DNA of 64,000 nt from the NCBI RefSeq assembly GCF_039523035.1, contig NZ_BAAAEN010000004.1, forward strand, positions 257,323 to 321,322. Direction: 5' to 3'. Each line of letters starts with the position of its first letter. Position 1 is the first letter of the stretch. Made by a program: the position numbers and the translations under genes. The notes under the pieces are model-generated. The model was given only the letters and a program-made list of their open reading frames with translations, searched no databases and was not told the origin of the DNA. Shown in pieces: positions 35,881 through 46,519 of the stretch. The DNA is from Pigmentiphaga daeguensis (lineage in GTDB: Bacteria > Pseudomonadota > Gammaproteobacteria > Burkholderiales > Burkholderiaceae_B).

Positions 35881-36870
35881 CTACTTCGAGATGCCGCGCA
35901 ACTCGCGGATGTACTCGGAAACGCCCGTCTGCACGTCCCGCATCGGCGCGGTGAAGCCTGCCGCGCGCAATTGCGTGGTGTCGGCCTGGGTGTAGCTCTG
36001 GTAGCGGCCCTTGAGATCCTCGGGGAACTCGATGTAGCGCAGCAGCCCCTGCGCCGCCAGGTCGGCCAGCGGCAGCGGCGCCTCGCCGCGCTCCTCGCGC
36101 AGCGTGTTGACCACCGCGGCCGCCACGTCGTTGAAAGGCTGGGCCCGGCCGGTGCCGCAGTTGTAGACACCGGACACCGGACGGCCCAGGAAATGCAGGT
36201 TCACTTCGACCACGTCGTGGACCGAGATGAAATCCCGCTGCTGCTGTCCATCGCCGTAGCCGTCCCAGCCGCCGAACAGACGCACGTGGCCTTCCTTCAG
36301 GAACTGGTTCATGTTGTGGAAGGCTACCGAGGCCATCCTGCCCTTGTGCTGCTCGCGCGGGCCATAGACGTTGAAATAGCGCAGCCCCACCACCGGCGCG
36401 GTCAGCGAGGCCAGGCGGCGGCGCAGCACCTGGTCGAACAGGAACTTCGAATAGCCGTAGACGTTCAGCGGTTTCTCGTTGCGCAAGTCCTCGGCATAGA
36501 CCGGGCCCGCGCCGTAAACGGCGGCCGACGACGCATACAGGAAGGGAATCCGCTCGCGCTGGGCATACTCGAAGAGCTCCAGCGTGACGCGATAGTTGTT
36601 GTCCATCATGTACTGGCCGTTGCGCTCGGTGGTGTCCGAACACGCGCCCTGGTGCAGGATCGCGTCCACCTTGGGCAGCGACCCGTCCGCCACGCGCCGG
36701 CGGAAATCATTCTTGTCCAGGTAGTCCGCGATCTCGCAGTCGACCAGGTTGACGAACTTGTCGCCTTCGAGCAGATCGTCGACCGCGATGATGTCGCGCT
36801 CGCCGCGGGCGTTCAGGCCCTTGACCAGATTGCTGCCGATGAAGCCGGCGGCTCCCGTTACGATGATCAT
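35881..36870 (-). CDS. hldD: ADP-L-glycero-D-manno-heptose-6-epimerase
   Basis: 329 aa. NAD(P)-binding VTGAAGFIGSNLV, catalytic YGYSKFLFD, NVYGPREQHKG and YADTTQLR-like end. Converts ADP-D-D-heptose to ADP-L-D-heptose for the LPS inner core. 15 nt after hldA, same direction, so cotranscribed. Confidence 0.98.
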   Translation of the reverse strand: MIIVTGAAGFIGSNLVKGLNARGERDIIAVDDLLEGDKFVNLVDCEIADYLDKNDFRRRVADGSLPKVDAILHQGACSDTTERNGQYMMDNNYRVTLELFEYAQRERIPFLYASSAAVYGAGPVYAEDLRNEKPLNVYGYSKFLFDQVLRRRLASLTAPVVGLRYFNVYGPREQHKGRMASVAFHNMNQFLKEGHVRLFGGWDGYGDGQQQRDFISVHDVVEVNLHFLGRPVSGVYNCGTGRAQPFNDVAAAVVNTLREERGEAPLPLADLAAQGLLRYIEFPEDLKGRYQSYTQADTTQLRAAGFTAPMRDVQTGVSEYIRELRGISK

Positions 36871-36885
36871 GGCAATTTCCTCAAT

Positions 36886-37848
36886 CTAGATCGCCAGGCC
36901 GGCGCGCAACTCGTCCGGCGTCACGATCGACGTTCCCAGCTTGCCGACGACGATGCCGCCCGCCAGGTTGGCCCATCTCATGGCCACATGCAGATCCAGT
37001 CCCGCGGCGCGCATGACGGCCAGCGTGGCGATCACGGTATCGCCGGCACCCGAGACGTCGAACACCTCGCGCGCCAGCGCCTCGACGTGGTCGCGCCCCT
37101 CGGCCGTGAAAAGCGTCATGCCCAGCTCGGAGCGCGTCACCAGCAAGGCCTCCAGGTCCAGCGCCTGGCGCAGATGCTGGGCCCGCTCGGCCAGTTGCGC
37201 CTCGTCGCGCCAGCGGCCCACGGCCTCGCGCATTTCCGACTGGTTGGGCGTGACCAGCGAGGCGCCGCGATAGCGTCCATAGTCGTCGCCCTTGGGATCC
37301 ACCAGCACGACGCAGCCGCGCGCGCGGGCCAGGGCGATCAGGTCCTGCACCTGGTCCAGCACGCCCTTGGCGTAATCGGACAGCACCACCACGTCGTGGT
37401 CGGCGATATGCACCGCCACCCGCGCCGCCAGCTCGGCCAGCACGCCCGGCGAGGGCGGCTGCTCGAAATCCACCCGCAGCAACTGCTGCTGGCGTCCCAG
37501 CACGCGCATCTTCATCGTGGTCGGCACCGACGGATCCGCAACCAGATCCGCGCGCACCCCCTCGTCCTCGCACAACCGCGCAATGGCACGCCCGGAATCG
37601 TCATCGCCCACCACGCCGACCAGCGTCACATGCGCCCCCAGCGTCGCCGCGTTGCGCGCCACGTTCGCCGCCCCGCCCAGCCGGTCCTCGCTGCGCGACA
37701 CATGCACCACCGGCACCGGCGCCTCGGGAGAAATGCGATGCACCTCGCCGAACCAATAACGGTCCAGCATCACGTCCCCCACCACCAACACCCGCGCCGC
37801 CGCGCGCTGCTCATCCGAGGGAAACACCCCCAACGCCGACGCGCTCAT
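36886..37848 (-). CDS. hldA: D-glycero-beta-D-manno-heptose-7-phosphate kinase
   Basis: 320 aa from the ATG at 37848 (ggggagc upstream). PfkB-type kinase: VLVVGDVMLDRYWFGEV, GGAANVARNAATLGA, VLVDPKGDDYGRYRGAS, and DVSGAGDTVIATLAV with the catalytic Asp. The adenylyltransferase half of E. coli HldE is absent, so a separate hldC is needed elsewhere. LPS core heptose pathway. Confidence 0.95.
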   Translation of the reverse strand: MSASALGVFPSDEQRAAARVLVVGDVMLDRYWFGEVHRISPEAPVPVVHVSRSEDRLGGAANVARNAATLGAHVTLVGVVGDDDSGRAIARLCEDEGVRADLVADPSVPTTMKMRVLGRQQQLLRVDFEQPPSPGVLAELAARVAVHIADHDVVVLSDYAKGVLDQVQDLIALARARGCVVLVDPKGDDYGRYRGASLVTPNQSEMREAVGRWRDEAQLAERAQHLRQALDLEALLVTRSELGMTLFTAEGRDHVEALAREVFDVSGAGDTVIATLAVMRAAGLDLHVAMRWANLAGGIVVGKLGTSIVTPDELRAGLAI

Positions 37849-37920
37849 GCGTTGCTCCCCAATGAAAAACCGGCAGCCAGCCAGCCAATGCCACACACCA
37901 AGAAAACGTCACACAGATCC

Positions 37921-38075
37921 AGGGCGCCGCGGCTCCGGCTCCGCCGGTCCACCCGCATCGCCCCCGGGATCAGGCGCCGGGCCGCCCCAAGGCGGGTCCC
38001 GGCCCCCTTGTGGGGCTGCCGCGTAGCGGCTGGGGGCTCACCATACTGGGCGCGCGTCAGCGCGTAGGGGGGGGC
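37921..38075 (-). repeat. GC-rich composite intergenic repeat, copy R3 (longest)
   Basis: Between hldA and the 3' end of lapB, ending 7 nt from the lapB stop. Module A (ggctccgccggtccaccc, ccccc) is at 37931-37965 and module B at 37984-38074: ccccaaggcggg, ccggcccccttgtggggct, gccgcgtagcggctgggggct, caccatactgggcgcgcgtc. Module B is almost identical to that of copy R5. Several nested hairpins are possible. Confidence 0.75.
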
Positions 38076-38082
38076 ATCATCC

Positions 38083-39360
38083 TCATACTGCATCAAGTTC
38101 TTCCAATCGTTTGGGCGCATAAGTTTCCCAGGCGTTGCAGCCCGGACATTGCCAATGGAACCGCTTGGCCTTGAAACCGCACGCCTGGCAGGCGTAGCGA
38201 TCCAGGCGCTGGGTATGCTTGTGTATCAGGCTGCGCATCAGCACGGCATCGTCCGCGGGCGTCCACGGCGAGGCGGCATCGGCCTGCGGATTGTTCAGCG
38301 TCACCACGTTCGCGGCCGCCTGCTGCCCCGGCTCGACCTGCGCCGCCTTCTCGCCCGCCACCTGTGCCTCGAGCAGCCGGTCCAGCCCCAGCAGCGACGG
38401 ATTGCGCTGCAAGGCGCCGCGGGCGAAGTTCCAGGCCTGCGCCAGGCCGCGCTGCCGGCGCAGCGCCTGGAAGATCGCATCGAACAGATCCAGCGACGGG
38501 TGGCGCGCATAGTGCGCCTCGAGCTTCTCCAGCCCCTCGCTGGCCGTACCGCGCGCCTCGTGGTTGGCAAGGAACTGCTCGGCCACCAGGCCCGCGTACT
38601 CGGGATGCGCGGACAGCACGGACTCCAGGTGCAGGCGCTGCGCCCGCAGGTCGCCTTCGCGCCGGGCCAGATCGGCCCGCATCATGGCGATGCGCACATG
38701 CGGAGCCGTGCCGCTGCCCCGCTGGGCCTGGACCGAGGCATGCGTGGCCGCGTCCAGCGCAGCATGGGCGGCGTCCATGTTGCCGGCGGCCAGCGCCGCC
38801 GCGGCTTCCTCGCAATGGAAATGAACGGCCTGGGACACGGGTTCGTCGATCAGTCCCTGCAAGGCCTGCACGGCCTGGATGGCATGCGGCCAATCCCGTT
38901 CGGTCTCGTGGATCCGGATCAGCGCACGCAGGGCGTCGGGGGCGAATCGCGTTCCCTTCAACTGGTCGAATGCCGCTTCGGCCCGGTCCAGCATGCCGGC
39001 GCGCAGATAGTCCTGCGCCAGTTCGTGCAAGGCCTGCTCACGCTGGTTGTCCGGCAGGTCGGCTCGCTGCAGCAGATTCTGGTGCACGCGTATGGCACGC
39101 TCGATCTCACCGCGGCGCCGGAACAGACTGCCCAGGGCGAAGTGCAGCTCGATCGTCTCGGGGTCGAGCTTGGCCACCTCGATAAAAGCGTCGATGGCAC
39201 GGTCGTGCTGCTCGTTCAACAGGAAGTTGAGCCCGCGGAAATAGGAATCGGGCACGCTGCGATGCTCGGACAACATCTGCCGGATGTCCACGCGCGCGGC
39301 CACCCAGCCCAACCCGAACAACAAGGGAATGGCGATCAGCCACCAGGGTTCGAAATCCAC
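38083..39360 (-). CDS. lapB: LPS assembly protein LapB (YciM)
   Basis: 425 aa. N-terminal membrane anchor (WWLIAIPLLFGLGWVAARVD), then a run of TPR helices (for example YFRGLNFLLNEQHDRAIDAF, LHFALGSLFRRRGEIERAI) and a C-terminal rubredoxin-like zinc/iron knuckle CQACGFKAKRFHWQCPGC. LapB controls LpxC turnover and LPS assembly. 9 nt downstream of lapA; both lie next to heptose genes. Confidence 0.96.
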   Translation of the reverse strand: MDFEPWWLIAIPLLFGLGWVAARVDIRQMLSEHRSVPDSYFRGLNFLLNEQHDRAIDAFIEVAKLDPETIELHFALGSLFRRRGEIERAIRVHQNLLQRADLPDNQREQALHELAQDYLRAGMLDRAEAAFDQLKGTRFAPDALRALIRIHETERDWPHAIQAVQALQGLIDEPVSQAVHFHCEEAAAALAAGNMDAAHAALDAATHASVQAQRGSGTAPHVRIAMMRADLARREGDLRAQRLHLESVLSAHPEYAGLVAEQFLANHEARGTASEGLEKLEAHYARHPSLDLFDAIFQALRRQRGLAQAWNFARGALQRNPSLLGLDRLLEAQVAGEKAAQVEPGQQAAANVVTLNNPQADAASPWTPADDAVLMRSLIHKHTQRLDRYACQACGFKAKRFHWQCPGCNAWETYAPKRLEELDAV

Positions 39361-39369
39361 ATCGGTCCC

Positions 39370-39693
39370 TTACAAGGGGGTCACGGGCAGGATGGCGTCG
39401 GGGGACGGCGGCGCATCCGCGGCCGAGCCACCCTTGGCCACGGCCCGGGCCTGATCCAGCTCGCGCCGCAGCGAGGCGATCTCGCGCCGGCGGCGCATCA
39501 CGCCCGGCACCGTCAGCAACAGGCCGAATACCGCGCCGACCACGAAGCTGGCCAGCATGACCACGATCAGCGGCACTTCGCTGATCAGGTGATCGGCGAA
39601 GAAATAGACGTTCACCCGGTCGGTATTCTTGAGCGCGAACAGCAGGACCACCACGAATATGACCAGTCTCAGCGCCCAGACGAGATATCGCAT
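39370..39693 (-). CDS. lapA: LPS assembly protein LapA-like (DUF1049)
   Basis: 107 aa. Two membrane segments (about 4-22 and 42-62) with FALKNTDRVNVYFF between and RRRREIASLRRELDQ coil after, the LapA/DUF1049 pattern. Co-operates with LapB, immediately downstream. Confidence 0.94.
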   Translation of the reverse strand: MRYLVWALRLVIFVVVLLFALKNTDRVNVYFFADHLISEVPLIVVMLASFVVGAVFGLLLTVPGVMRRRREIASLRRELDQARAVAKGGSAADAPPSPDAILPVTPL

Positions 39694-39726
39694 GGTTTGC
39701 TCCAGGTGAGGAAAAAAAGGATTGTA

Positions 39727-39787
39727 TCCCCCCCTACGCGCTTCGCGCGCCCGGTATGGCGAGCCCCGAAGGGGGCCGGGACGGGGC
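39727..39787 (+). repeat. GC-rich composite intergenic repeat, copy R4 (short)
   Basis: ccccccctacgcgcttcgcg then cgcccggtatggcgagcccc, gaagggggccgg: the module B sequence lacking its middle hairpin. It lies between the ihfB terminator and the lapA start and is inverted relative to copies R1, R3 and R5. Confidence 0.65.
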
Positions 39788-39795
39788 GGTAATAG

Positions 39796-39829
39796 AAAAC
39801 CCCGCCAGCTGGAGAGCTGGCGGGGTTTT
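39796..39829 (-). terminator. Rho-independent terminator of ihfB
   Basis: Perfect 15-bp inverted repeat (aaaaccccgccagct and complement) with a 4-nt loop, T-rich on both sides; 33 nt after the ihfB stop. Separates ihfB from lapAB. Confidence 0.93.
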
Positions 39830-39861
39830 GTTCGGGCTTGCCTGCGGCCTGCGAGGCCCGG

Positions 39862-40173
39862 TCAGTTCCCGGAAGGCTCTTGCACGGGGGCGTCGACCCG
39901 CTCGCGCAACTCCTTGCCGGCCTTGAAGTGCGGCACCCGCTTTTCGGGGACCAGCACCTTTTCACCGGACTTGGGATTGCGCCCGATACGCGGCGGACGC
40001 CTGGACAACGAAAAACTGCCGAAACCACGGATCTCGATGCGCTGCCCCTCCGACAGGGACTGGGCCATCGCATCGAGGATGGTCTTGACGGCGTAGTCGG
40101 CGTCCTTGGCGACCAGTTGCGGATACCGGGCGGCCAATCGGGCGATCAACTCGGACTTCGTCATTGAGTTCAT
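39862..40173 (-). CDS. ihfB: Integration host factor, beta subunit
   Basis: 103 aa from the ATG at 40173 (agagg 4 nt upstream); the start at M4 (40164, MTKSELIARLA) is the alternative. HU/IHF signature GFGSFSLSRRPPRIGRNPKS. The last ten residues are a variable tail. Bends DNA as a heterodimer with IhfA. Downstream of rpsA across repeat R5. Confidence 0.97.
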   Translation of the reverse strand: MNSMTKSELIARLAARYPQLVAKDADYAVKTILDAMAQSLSEGQRIEIRGFGSFSLSRRPPRIGRNPKSGEKVLVPEKRVPHFKAGKELRERVDAPVQEPSGN

Positions 40174-40226
40174 GAAACCTCTTGGAACGCCGTACCGGGC
40201 AACCTGGCAACCCTCCCCATGGGCAC

Positions 40227-40341
40227 GGCGGATCCGGCTCCGCCCCGCCCCAAGGCGGGCCCCGGCCCCCCTCGGGGGGCTGCCGCGTAGCGGCTGGGGG
40301 CTCACCATACCGGGCGCGCGTCAGCGCCCAGGGGGTGGGCC
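40227..40341 (-). repeat. GC-rich composite intergenic repeat, copy R5
   Basis: Ends 2 nt from the rpsA stop codon. Contains ggatccggctccgccccgc, then module B nearly identical to R3 (ccccaaggcgggccccggcc, gccgcgtagcggctgggggct, caccataccgggcgcgcgtc). Same orientation to the upstream gene as R1-R3. Confidence 0.75.
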
Positions 40342-40343
40342 TA

Positions 40344-42050
<1,707 letters not shown>

Positions 42051-42187
42051 TGTTGATGTATTACCGGGTTACGCACTTCATGGGGGCGGCCGAGACATTC
42101 GACCTGACACCGCACCAATCGGTGGAGTTGCAATACCTCATTGCTGAGGGCCTGTACTACGTGCTGACTATGATTGCCGCTGCGCCA

Positions 42188-42868
42188 TCAGCTACGCGAT
42201 GCGCCCGAGCGCTCGCCCCACCAGCTCATCACCTGCTCGACCGTCTGGTCGATGGTGAGGTGGGAGGAATCGAGCACCAGGGCATCGTGGGCGGCGGCCA
42301 AAGGCGCGTTCGCCCGTTGCGTATCGCGCGCATCGCGCGCTTCCAGATCGCGCAAAAGGGTTAAGAGGTTAGCCGAAAAACCCTTTTCGATCAACTGTTT
42401 ATAGCGTCGCTGGGCCCTCGCCTCGGCGCTGGCCACCAGGAATATCTTGAGGTCGGCATCCGGAAAAACAACCGTCCCCATGTCCCGGCCGTCGGCCACC
42501 AGCCCGGGCGGGCACCGGAAAGCGCGCTGGCGGTCGAGCAACGCCGCCCGCACCGGCGCCAGGACCGCCACCTGCGAGGCCATGTTGCCGACTTCCTCGC
42601 GCCGGATGTCGGCGCTGACGTCGCGCCCGCCCATGAAGACCCCGTCGGCGACGAAGCGCACGTCCAGGGCGGCCGCGGCGGCGGCCGCGCCTTGCTCGTC
42701 ACCGGCCGCGATACCCTGCTCCAGGCAGGCCAGCGCGGTCAGGCGGTACAGCGCCCCGCTGTCCAGCAGATGCCAGCCCAACCGGGCCGCCACGCGCGCC
42801 GCGATGGTGCCCTTGCCCGAGGCGGTCGGCCCGTCGATGGCGATCATGGGAACGGTGGAACCATTCAT
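42188..42868 (-). CDS. cmk: Cytidylate kinase
   Basis: 226 aa. P-loop GPTASGKGT (about residue 13), LLDSGALYRL, and DGRDMGTVVFPDADLKIFL (CMP-binding/lid). Phosphorylates CMP and dCMP. Upstream of rpsA as in most proteobacteria; separated from aroA by the oppositely oriented DUF2061 gene. Confidence 0.97.
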   Translation of the reverse strand: MNGSTVPMIAIDGPTASGKGTIAARVAARLGWHLLDSGALYRLTALACLEQGIAAGDEQGAAAAAAALDVRFVADGVFMGGRDVSADIRREEVGNMASQVAVLAPVRAALLDRQRAFRCPPGLVADGRDMGTVVFPDADLKIFLVASAEARAQRRYKQLIEKGFSANLLTLLRDLEARDARDTQRANAPLAAAHDALVLDSSHLTIDQTVEQVMSWWGERSGASRS

Positions 42869-42934
42869 TTAAGAAACCTATCATTTTTATCGTATCGATC
42901 AATTGGCGTCGCCTCGCGAGTCGGCGCACAATTC

Positions 42935-42953
42935 GATAACGATTCTCATTACC
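42935..42953. promoter_or_regulatory. Fur box
   Basis: gataacgattctcattacc matches the 19-bp Fur consensus at 15 of 19 positions. It lies 17 bp before the DUF2061 start and 66 bp from the divergent cmk start. Suggests iron-dependent repression, mainly of the DUF2061 gene. Confidence 0.72.
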
Positions 42954-42970
42954 AATCAAGGAAGACGACG

Positions 42971-43186
42971 ATGGCCAAGACCCTTGCCTTCGGCGGCCTG
43001 CATATCGTGACCTCGTTCAGCGTCACCTACATTATTACCGGCAGCGTGGCGCTGAGCGGCGCGGTCACCTTCATCGAGCCGGCCGTCAACACCGTCGTGC
43101 ACTATTTCTTCGACAAGTTCTGGGAACGGGACCGGCGCGCCGGTAACCCGGCCGCCGCGGCTCAGGCCCCCACCAGCCCCGCATAG
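42971..43186 (+). CDS. DUF2061-family small membrane protein
   Basis: 71 aa from the ATG at 42971 (aaggaag upstream). Two hydrophobic stretches, about 4-28 (LAFGGLHIVTSFSVTYIITG) and 30-48, then FFDKFWERDR, the DUF2061 pattern. Function unknown. It is inserted against the direction of aroA-cmk, its last 25 nt overlap the aroA 3' end, and a Fur box precedes it. Confidence 0.85.
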   Translation: MAKTLAFGGLHIVTSFSVTYIITGSVALSGAVTFIEPAVNTVVHYFFDKFWERDRRAGNPAAAAQAPTSPA

Positions 43187-44499
43187 ACATCGAAATACGT
43201 GGGAAAGGTCTTGCTCACGCAGCCGGGATCGAGAATGCGCACCCCCACGGGACCGAACGCCGCCAGCGAGAAGCACATGGCCATGCGGTGATCGTCCCAG
43301 GTGCCGATCTCGGCAGGCGTCCAGGTGGCGGGAGGGGTCACGGTCAGGCTGTCCGGGGTGGCGGTCACCGTCGCCCCCAGCTTGGCCAGCTCGGTCTGCA
43401 TCGCGTGGATGCGATCGGTTTCCTTGACCCGCCAGCTCGCGATGTTGCGCAGGCGGCACGGGCCGTCCGCGTACAAGGCCAGGACCGCGGCGGTCATCGC
43501 GGCATCCGGGATCAGGTTGAAATCGGCGTCGAAGGCCTTCAGACGAGCGCCTTCGGCCACCTTGACGCCGCGGGTCTCTATCCAGTCCGGCCCCATCTCG
43601 ACCTCGGCGCCCATCGCCGCCAGGGTGTCGGCGAACGCCACGTCGCCCTGGATGCTGTCGCGGCCGACGCCGGCCACGCGCACCGGACCGCCGCCTATCG
43701 CGCCCAGCGCCAGGAAATAGGAGGCCGACGAGGCGTCCCCCTCGACCAGCATCTGGCCCGGCGACCGGTAGGCAGCCTGGGCGGGAACGGTGAAGCGCAG
43801 CCAGCCCTCGCGCTCGACCGTCACGCCGAAGCGGCGCATCAGGTTCAGCGTCATCTCGACGTAGGGCTTGGAAATCAGCTCGCCCTCGACCTCGATCACG
43901 AAGTCCCGGCCAGCGGCCTGGGTAGCCAGCGGAGCCGCCAGCAGCAGCGCGGTCAGGAACTGGCTGGAAACCGAGCCGTTGACCTTGACCGGCCGGGACA
44001 GGTCCGGTTCGCCCCAGCCCAGCGACAGCGGCGGATAGCCCTCGCGCCCCTGGTAGGCCACGCGCGCGCCCAGCATGCGCAGCGCGTCCACCAGGTCGCC
44101 GATCGGGCGCTCGTGCATGCGTGGCACGCCGTGCAACAGGTAATGCCCGCCCATCATCGCCAGCGCGGCGGTCAGCGGCCGGATGGCCGTGCCCGCGTTG
44201 CCCATGAACAGGTCGGCTTGGCCCACCGGGAAGCGCCGCGCCCCCTCGACCAGCACTTCGTCCGGACGCTGGCCCGAAGAAATCATTATGCCCAGCTTGC
44301 GCAATGCCGCCAGCATGACCTGGGTGTCGTCCGAATCCAGCAAGCCGGTCAGGCGGGTCGTCCCCTCGGCCAGCGCGGACAACAGCAGCACGCGATTGGA
44401 GATGCTCTTGGAACCGGGCAGGTCGACGGTACCCCGCGCGTGGCGCGCCGGCGCCAGGTCGAGATACGGCGGATGGCGGGAATCGGTCATGGCGGTCAT
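43162..44499 (-). CDS. aroA: 3-phosphoshikimate 1-carboxyvinyltransferase (EPSP synthase)
   Basis: 445 aa. Motifs: LPGSKSISNRVLLLSALAEG, GNAGTAIRPL (PEP/shikimate-3-P site), and RVKETDRIHAM. Sixth step of the shikimate pathway. Overlaps tyrA by 4 nt (ATGA). Convergent overlap with the DUF2061 gene. Confidence 0.98.
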   Translation of the reverse strand: MTAMTDSRHPPYLDLAPARHARGTVDLPGSKSISNRVLLLSALAEGTTRLTGLLDSDDTQVMLAALRKLGIMISSGQRPDEVLVEGARRFPVGQADLFMGNAGTAIRPLTAALAMMGGHYLLHGVPRMHERPIGDLVDALRMLGARVAYQGREGYPPLSLGWGEPDLSRPVKVNGSVSSQFLTALLLAAPLATQAAGRDFVIEVEGELISKPYVEMTLNLMRRFGVTVEREGWLRFTVPAQAAYRSPGQMLVEGDASSASYFLALGAIGGGPVRVAGVGRDSIQGDVAFADTLAAMGAEVEMGPDWIETRGVKVAEGARLKAFDADFNLIPDAAMTAAVLALYADGPCRLRNIASWRVKETDRIHAMQTELAKLGATVTATPDSLTVTPPATWTPAEIGTWDDHRMAMCFSLAAFGPVGVRILDPGCVSKTFPTYFDVYAGLVGA

Positions 44500-45422
44500 T
44501 CGTTCGTATCGGGAGATGGCTGCCCGGCCCGCCAGGCGCGCCGGGATTTCGACACGGTCTCCAGCATGGCTTGCAGGCCCGCCGCATCGCCCTGGCGCAT
44601 GGCCTGCTCGAAGGCGTCCAGGGCCCGCCGCACCGCGGCGGTCTCTTGCATCATGGCTTCGCGGTTTGCCAGGAAGATGTCACGCCACATGTCGGGCGAC
44701 CCGCCGGCGATGCGGGTGAAATCGCGGAACCCGCTGCCGGCCAGGTCCAGCCGCAGGGGCGCATCGGCGGCCTCCAGCACCTGGGCCATGTAGGCGAATG
44801 CCAGCAGGTGCGGCACGTGGCTGACCGACGCGAGCACGGTGTCGTGTTCGCCCGGACGCATCGTCCTGATCCGGGCGCCGCAGGTGCCCCATGCCTGCTC
44901 GACCAATCCGACGGCCCCGGGCGGATTCTCGTCCAGCGGGGTCAGGATCACCGTGCGGTCCTGGTACAAGTCGGCAAAGGCGGCGCCCGGGCCGCTCTGT
45001 TCGCTGCCGGCGATCGGATGGCCCGGCACGAACTGGCCGATGCGGCCGCCCAGCGCCTCGCGCGCGGCGCGCACGACGTCCATCTTCGTACTGCCGGCGT
45101 CGGTGACGACGGTATCGGGCCCCAGGTGCGGCGCCAGGCCATCCAGGGTCGCACGCGTCGCGCCCACCGGCACGGCCATCAGGACCAGGTCGGCCCGCGC
45201 CGCTTCCTGCAGCGTGGCCGGACGGTCGATCAGGCCCAGCTTGCGCGCCTGCTCGAGCGTCGCGACCTGGCGGCCGACGCCCCAGACCTCGCCGACCTGT
45301 CCGGCCCGCCGCAGCGCGGCGGCGAACGAGCCGCCGATCAGCCCCACGCCCACGACCGCGAGCACCGGTACCAATGGCCGCGAGGAACCGGAGGCCCCCC
45401 CGGCCGAATCCGGATGCGACAT
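44496..45422 (-). CDS. tyrA: Prephenate dehydrogenase
   Basis: 308 aa from the ATG at 45422. NAD-binding VLAVVGVGLIGGSFAAALRR; catalytic His region PGHPIAGSEQSGP; helical C-terminal dimer domain with SHVPHLLAFA. Makes 4-hydroxyphenylpyruvate (or arogenate to tyrosine). No fused chorismate mutase. 14 nt after pheA. Confidence 0.96.
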   Translation of the reverse strand: MSHPDSAGGASGSSRPLVPVLAVVGVGLIGGSFAAALRRAGQVGEVWGVGRQVATLEQARKLGLIDRPATLQEAARADLVLMAVPVGATRATLDGLAPHLGPDTVVTDAGSTKMDVVRAAREALGGRIGQFVPGHPIAGSEQSGPGAAFADLYQDRTVILTPLDENPPGAVGLVEQAWGTCGARIRTMRPGEHDTVLASVSHVPHLLAFAYMAQVLEAADAPLRLDLAGSGFRDFTRIAGGSPDMWRDIFLANREAMMQETAAVRRALDAFEQAMRQGDAAGLQAMLETVSKSRRAWRAGQPSPDTNE

Positions 45423-45436
45423 GGGTAGGTCTCCGC

Positions 45437-46519
45437 TCACGCAGATACCGGGTACGACCCCAGCACCTTGAAGAACGCCACGCGCGCCTGGAGCGCGGCC
45501 AGGGCCTTGGCGACCTTGGGATCCTGGCGATGGCCTTCGATGTCCACGTAGAAATAGTATTCCCACTGGCCGGTGCGGGCCGGGCGGGATTCGAAGCGCG
45601 TCATGGACACGTCGTTCTCGGCCAGCGGAGCAAGCATCCGGTAGACCGCACCGGCCTCGTTGGGCACGGCCAGGATCAGGCTGGTCTTGTCGCGGCCCGA
45701 GGGCGTGGTCTCGAGATGGCCGATGGCCAGGAAGCGGGTGCGATTGTGCGGATCGTCCTGGATGCCCGCGGCCACGACCTTCAGGCCCCAGCGCTGTGCC
45801 GCCTGCTCGCTGGCGATGGCCGCGACGGTGGGATCCTCGGAAGCCAGGCGGGCCGCCTCGGCATTGCTGGCCGCCGACGCGCGGGCCAGTTCGGGATGAT
45901 GATCGGACAGCCAGCCCTGGCACTGCGCCAGCGATTGCGGATGCGAGCGGATGACGCTCACGCCGTCCAGCGTGCCGCTCTGGGTCATCAGGCATTGCAC
46001 CACGGCCACCGAACGCTCGCCCAGCACCTTCACCGGCGAGGACAGCAGCAGGTCCAGCGTGCGGTTGACGGCGCCTTCGTTGGAATTCTCGAGCGGAACG
46101 ATGCCGAAGTCCGCGCGGCGGGTCTCCACCGAACGGAAGACCTCGTCGATCGTGCCGCACGAGATCGCGTCGACCGCATGGCCGAAATGCGCCAGCACGG
46201 CCTGTTCGGAATAGGTGCCCTGCGGACCGAGATAGGCGACGCGGGCGGGCTGCTCCAGCGCGCGGCACGCCGACATGATCTCCATCCAGATGGCGGACAG
46301 CGCCTGGCCGGGCAACGGGCCGGCATTGAGCTCCTGCAGCCGGCGGATGACCTGGGCCTCGCGCTCGGGCCGGAACACGGCTCCGGCGTGGTGCTCCTTC
46401 GCCATTCCCACCGCCTGTGCGGTACGCGCGCGCTCGGACAGGAGCTCGAGCACCTGGGCGTCGATGGCATCGATGCGCTCGCGCAGCGGCGCCAGCTTCT
46501 TTTGCAGATCGTCATCCAT
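45437..46519 (-). CDS. pheA: Chorismate mutase / prephenate dehydratase (P-protein)
   Basis: 360 aa. AroQ-type mutase domain about 1-90 (LAPLRERIDAIDAQVLELLSE region), prephenate dehydratase domain about 95-270 (YLGPQGTYSEQAVLAHFG, NSNEGAVNRTLDLL), ACT regulatory domain at the end (NEAGAVYRMLAPLAENDVSM, ESRP, the Phe feedback site). Overlaps serC by 8 nt. Confidence 0.98.
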   Translation of the reverse strand: MDDDLQKKLAPLRERIDAIDAQVLELLSERARTAQAVGMAKEHHAGAVFRPEREAQVIRRLQELNAGPLPGQALSAIWMEIMSACRALEQPARVAYLGPQGTYSEQAVLAHFGHAVDAISCGTIDEVFRSVETRRADFGIVPLENSNEGAVNRTLDLLLSSPVKVLGERSVAVVQCLMTQSGTLDGVSVIRSHPQSLAQCQGWLSDHHPELARASAASNAEAARLASEDPTVAAIASEQAAQRWGLKVVAAGIQDDPHNRTRFLAIGHLETTPSGRDKTSLILAVPNEAGAVYRMLAPLAENDVSMTRFESRPARTGQWEYYFYVDIEGHRQDPKVAKALAALQARVAFFKVLGSYPVSA

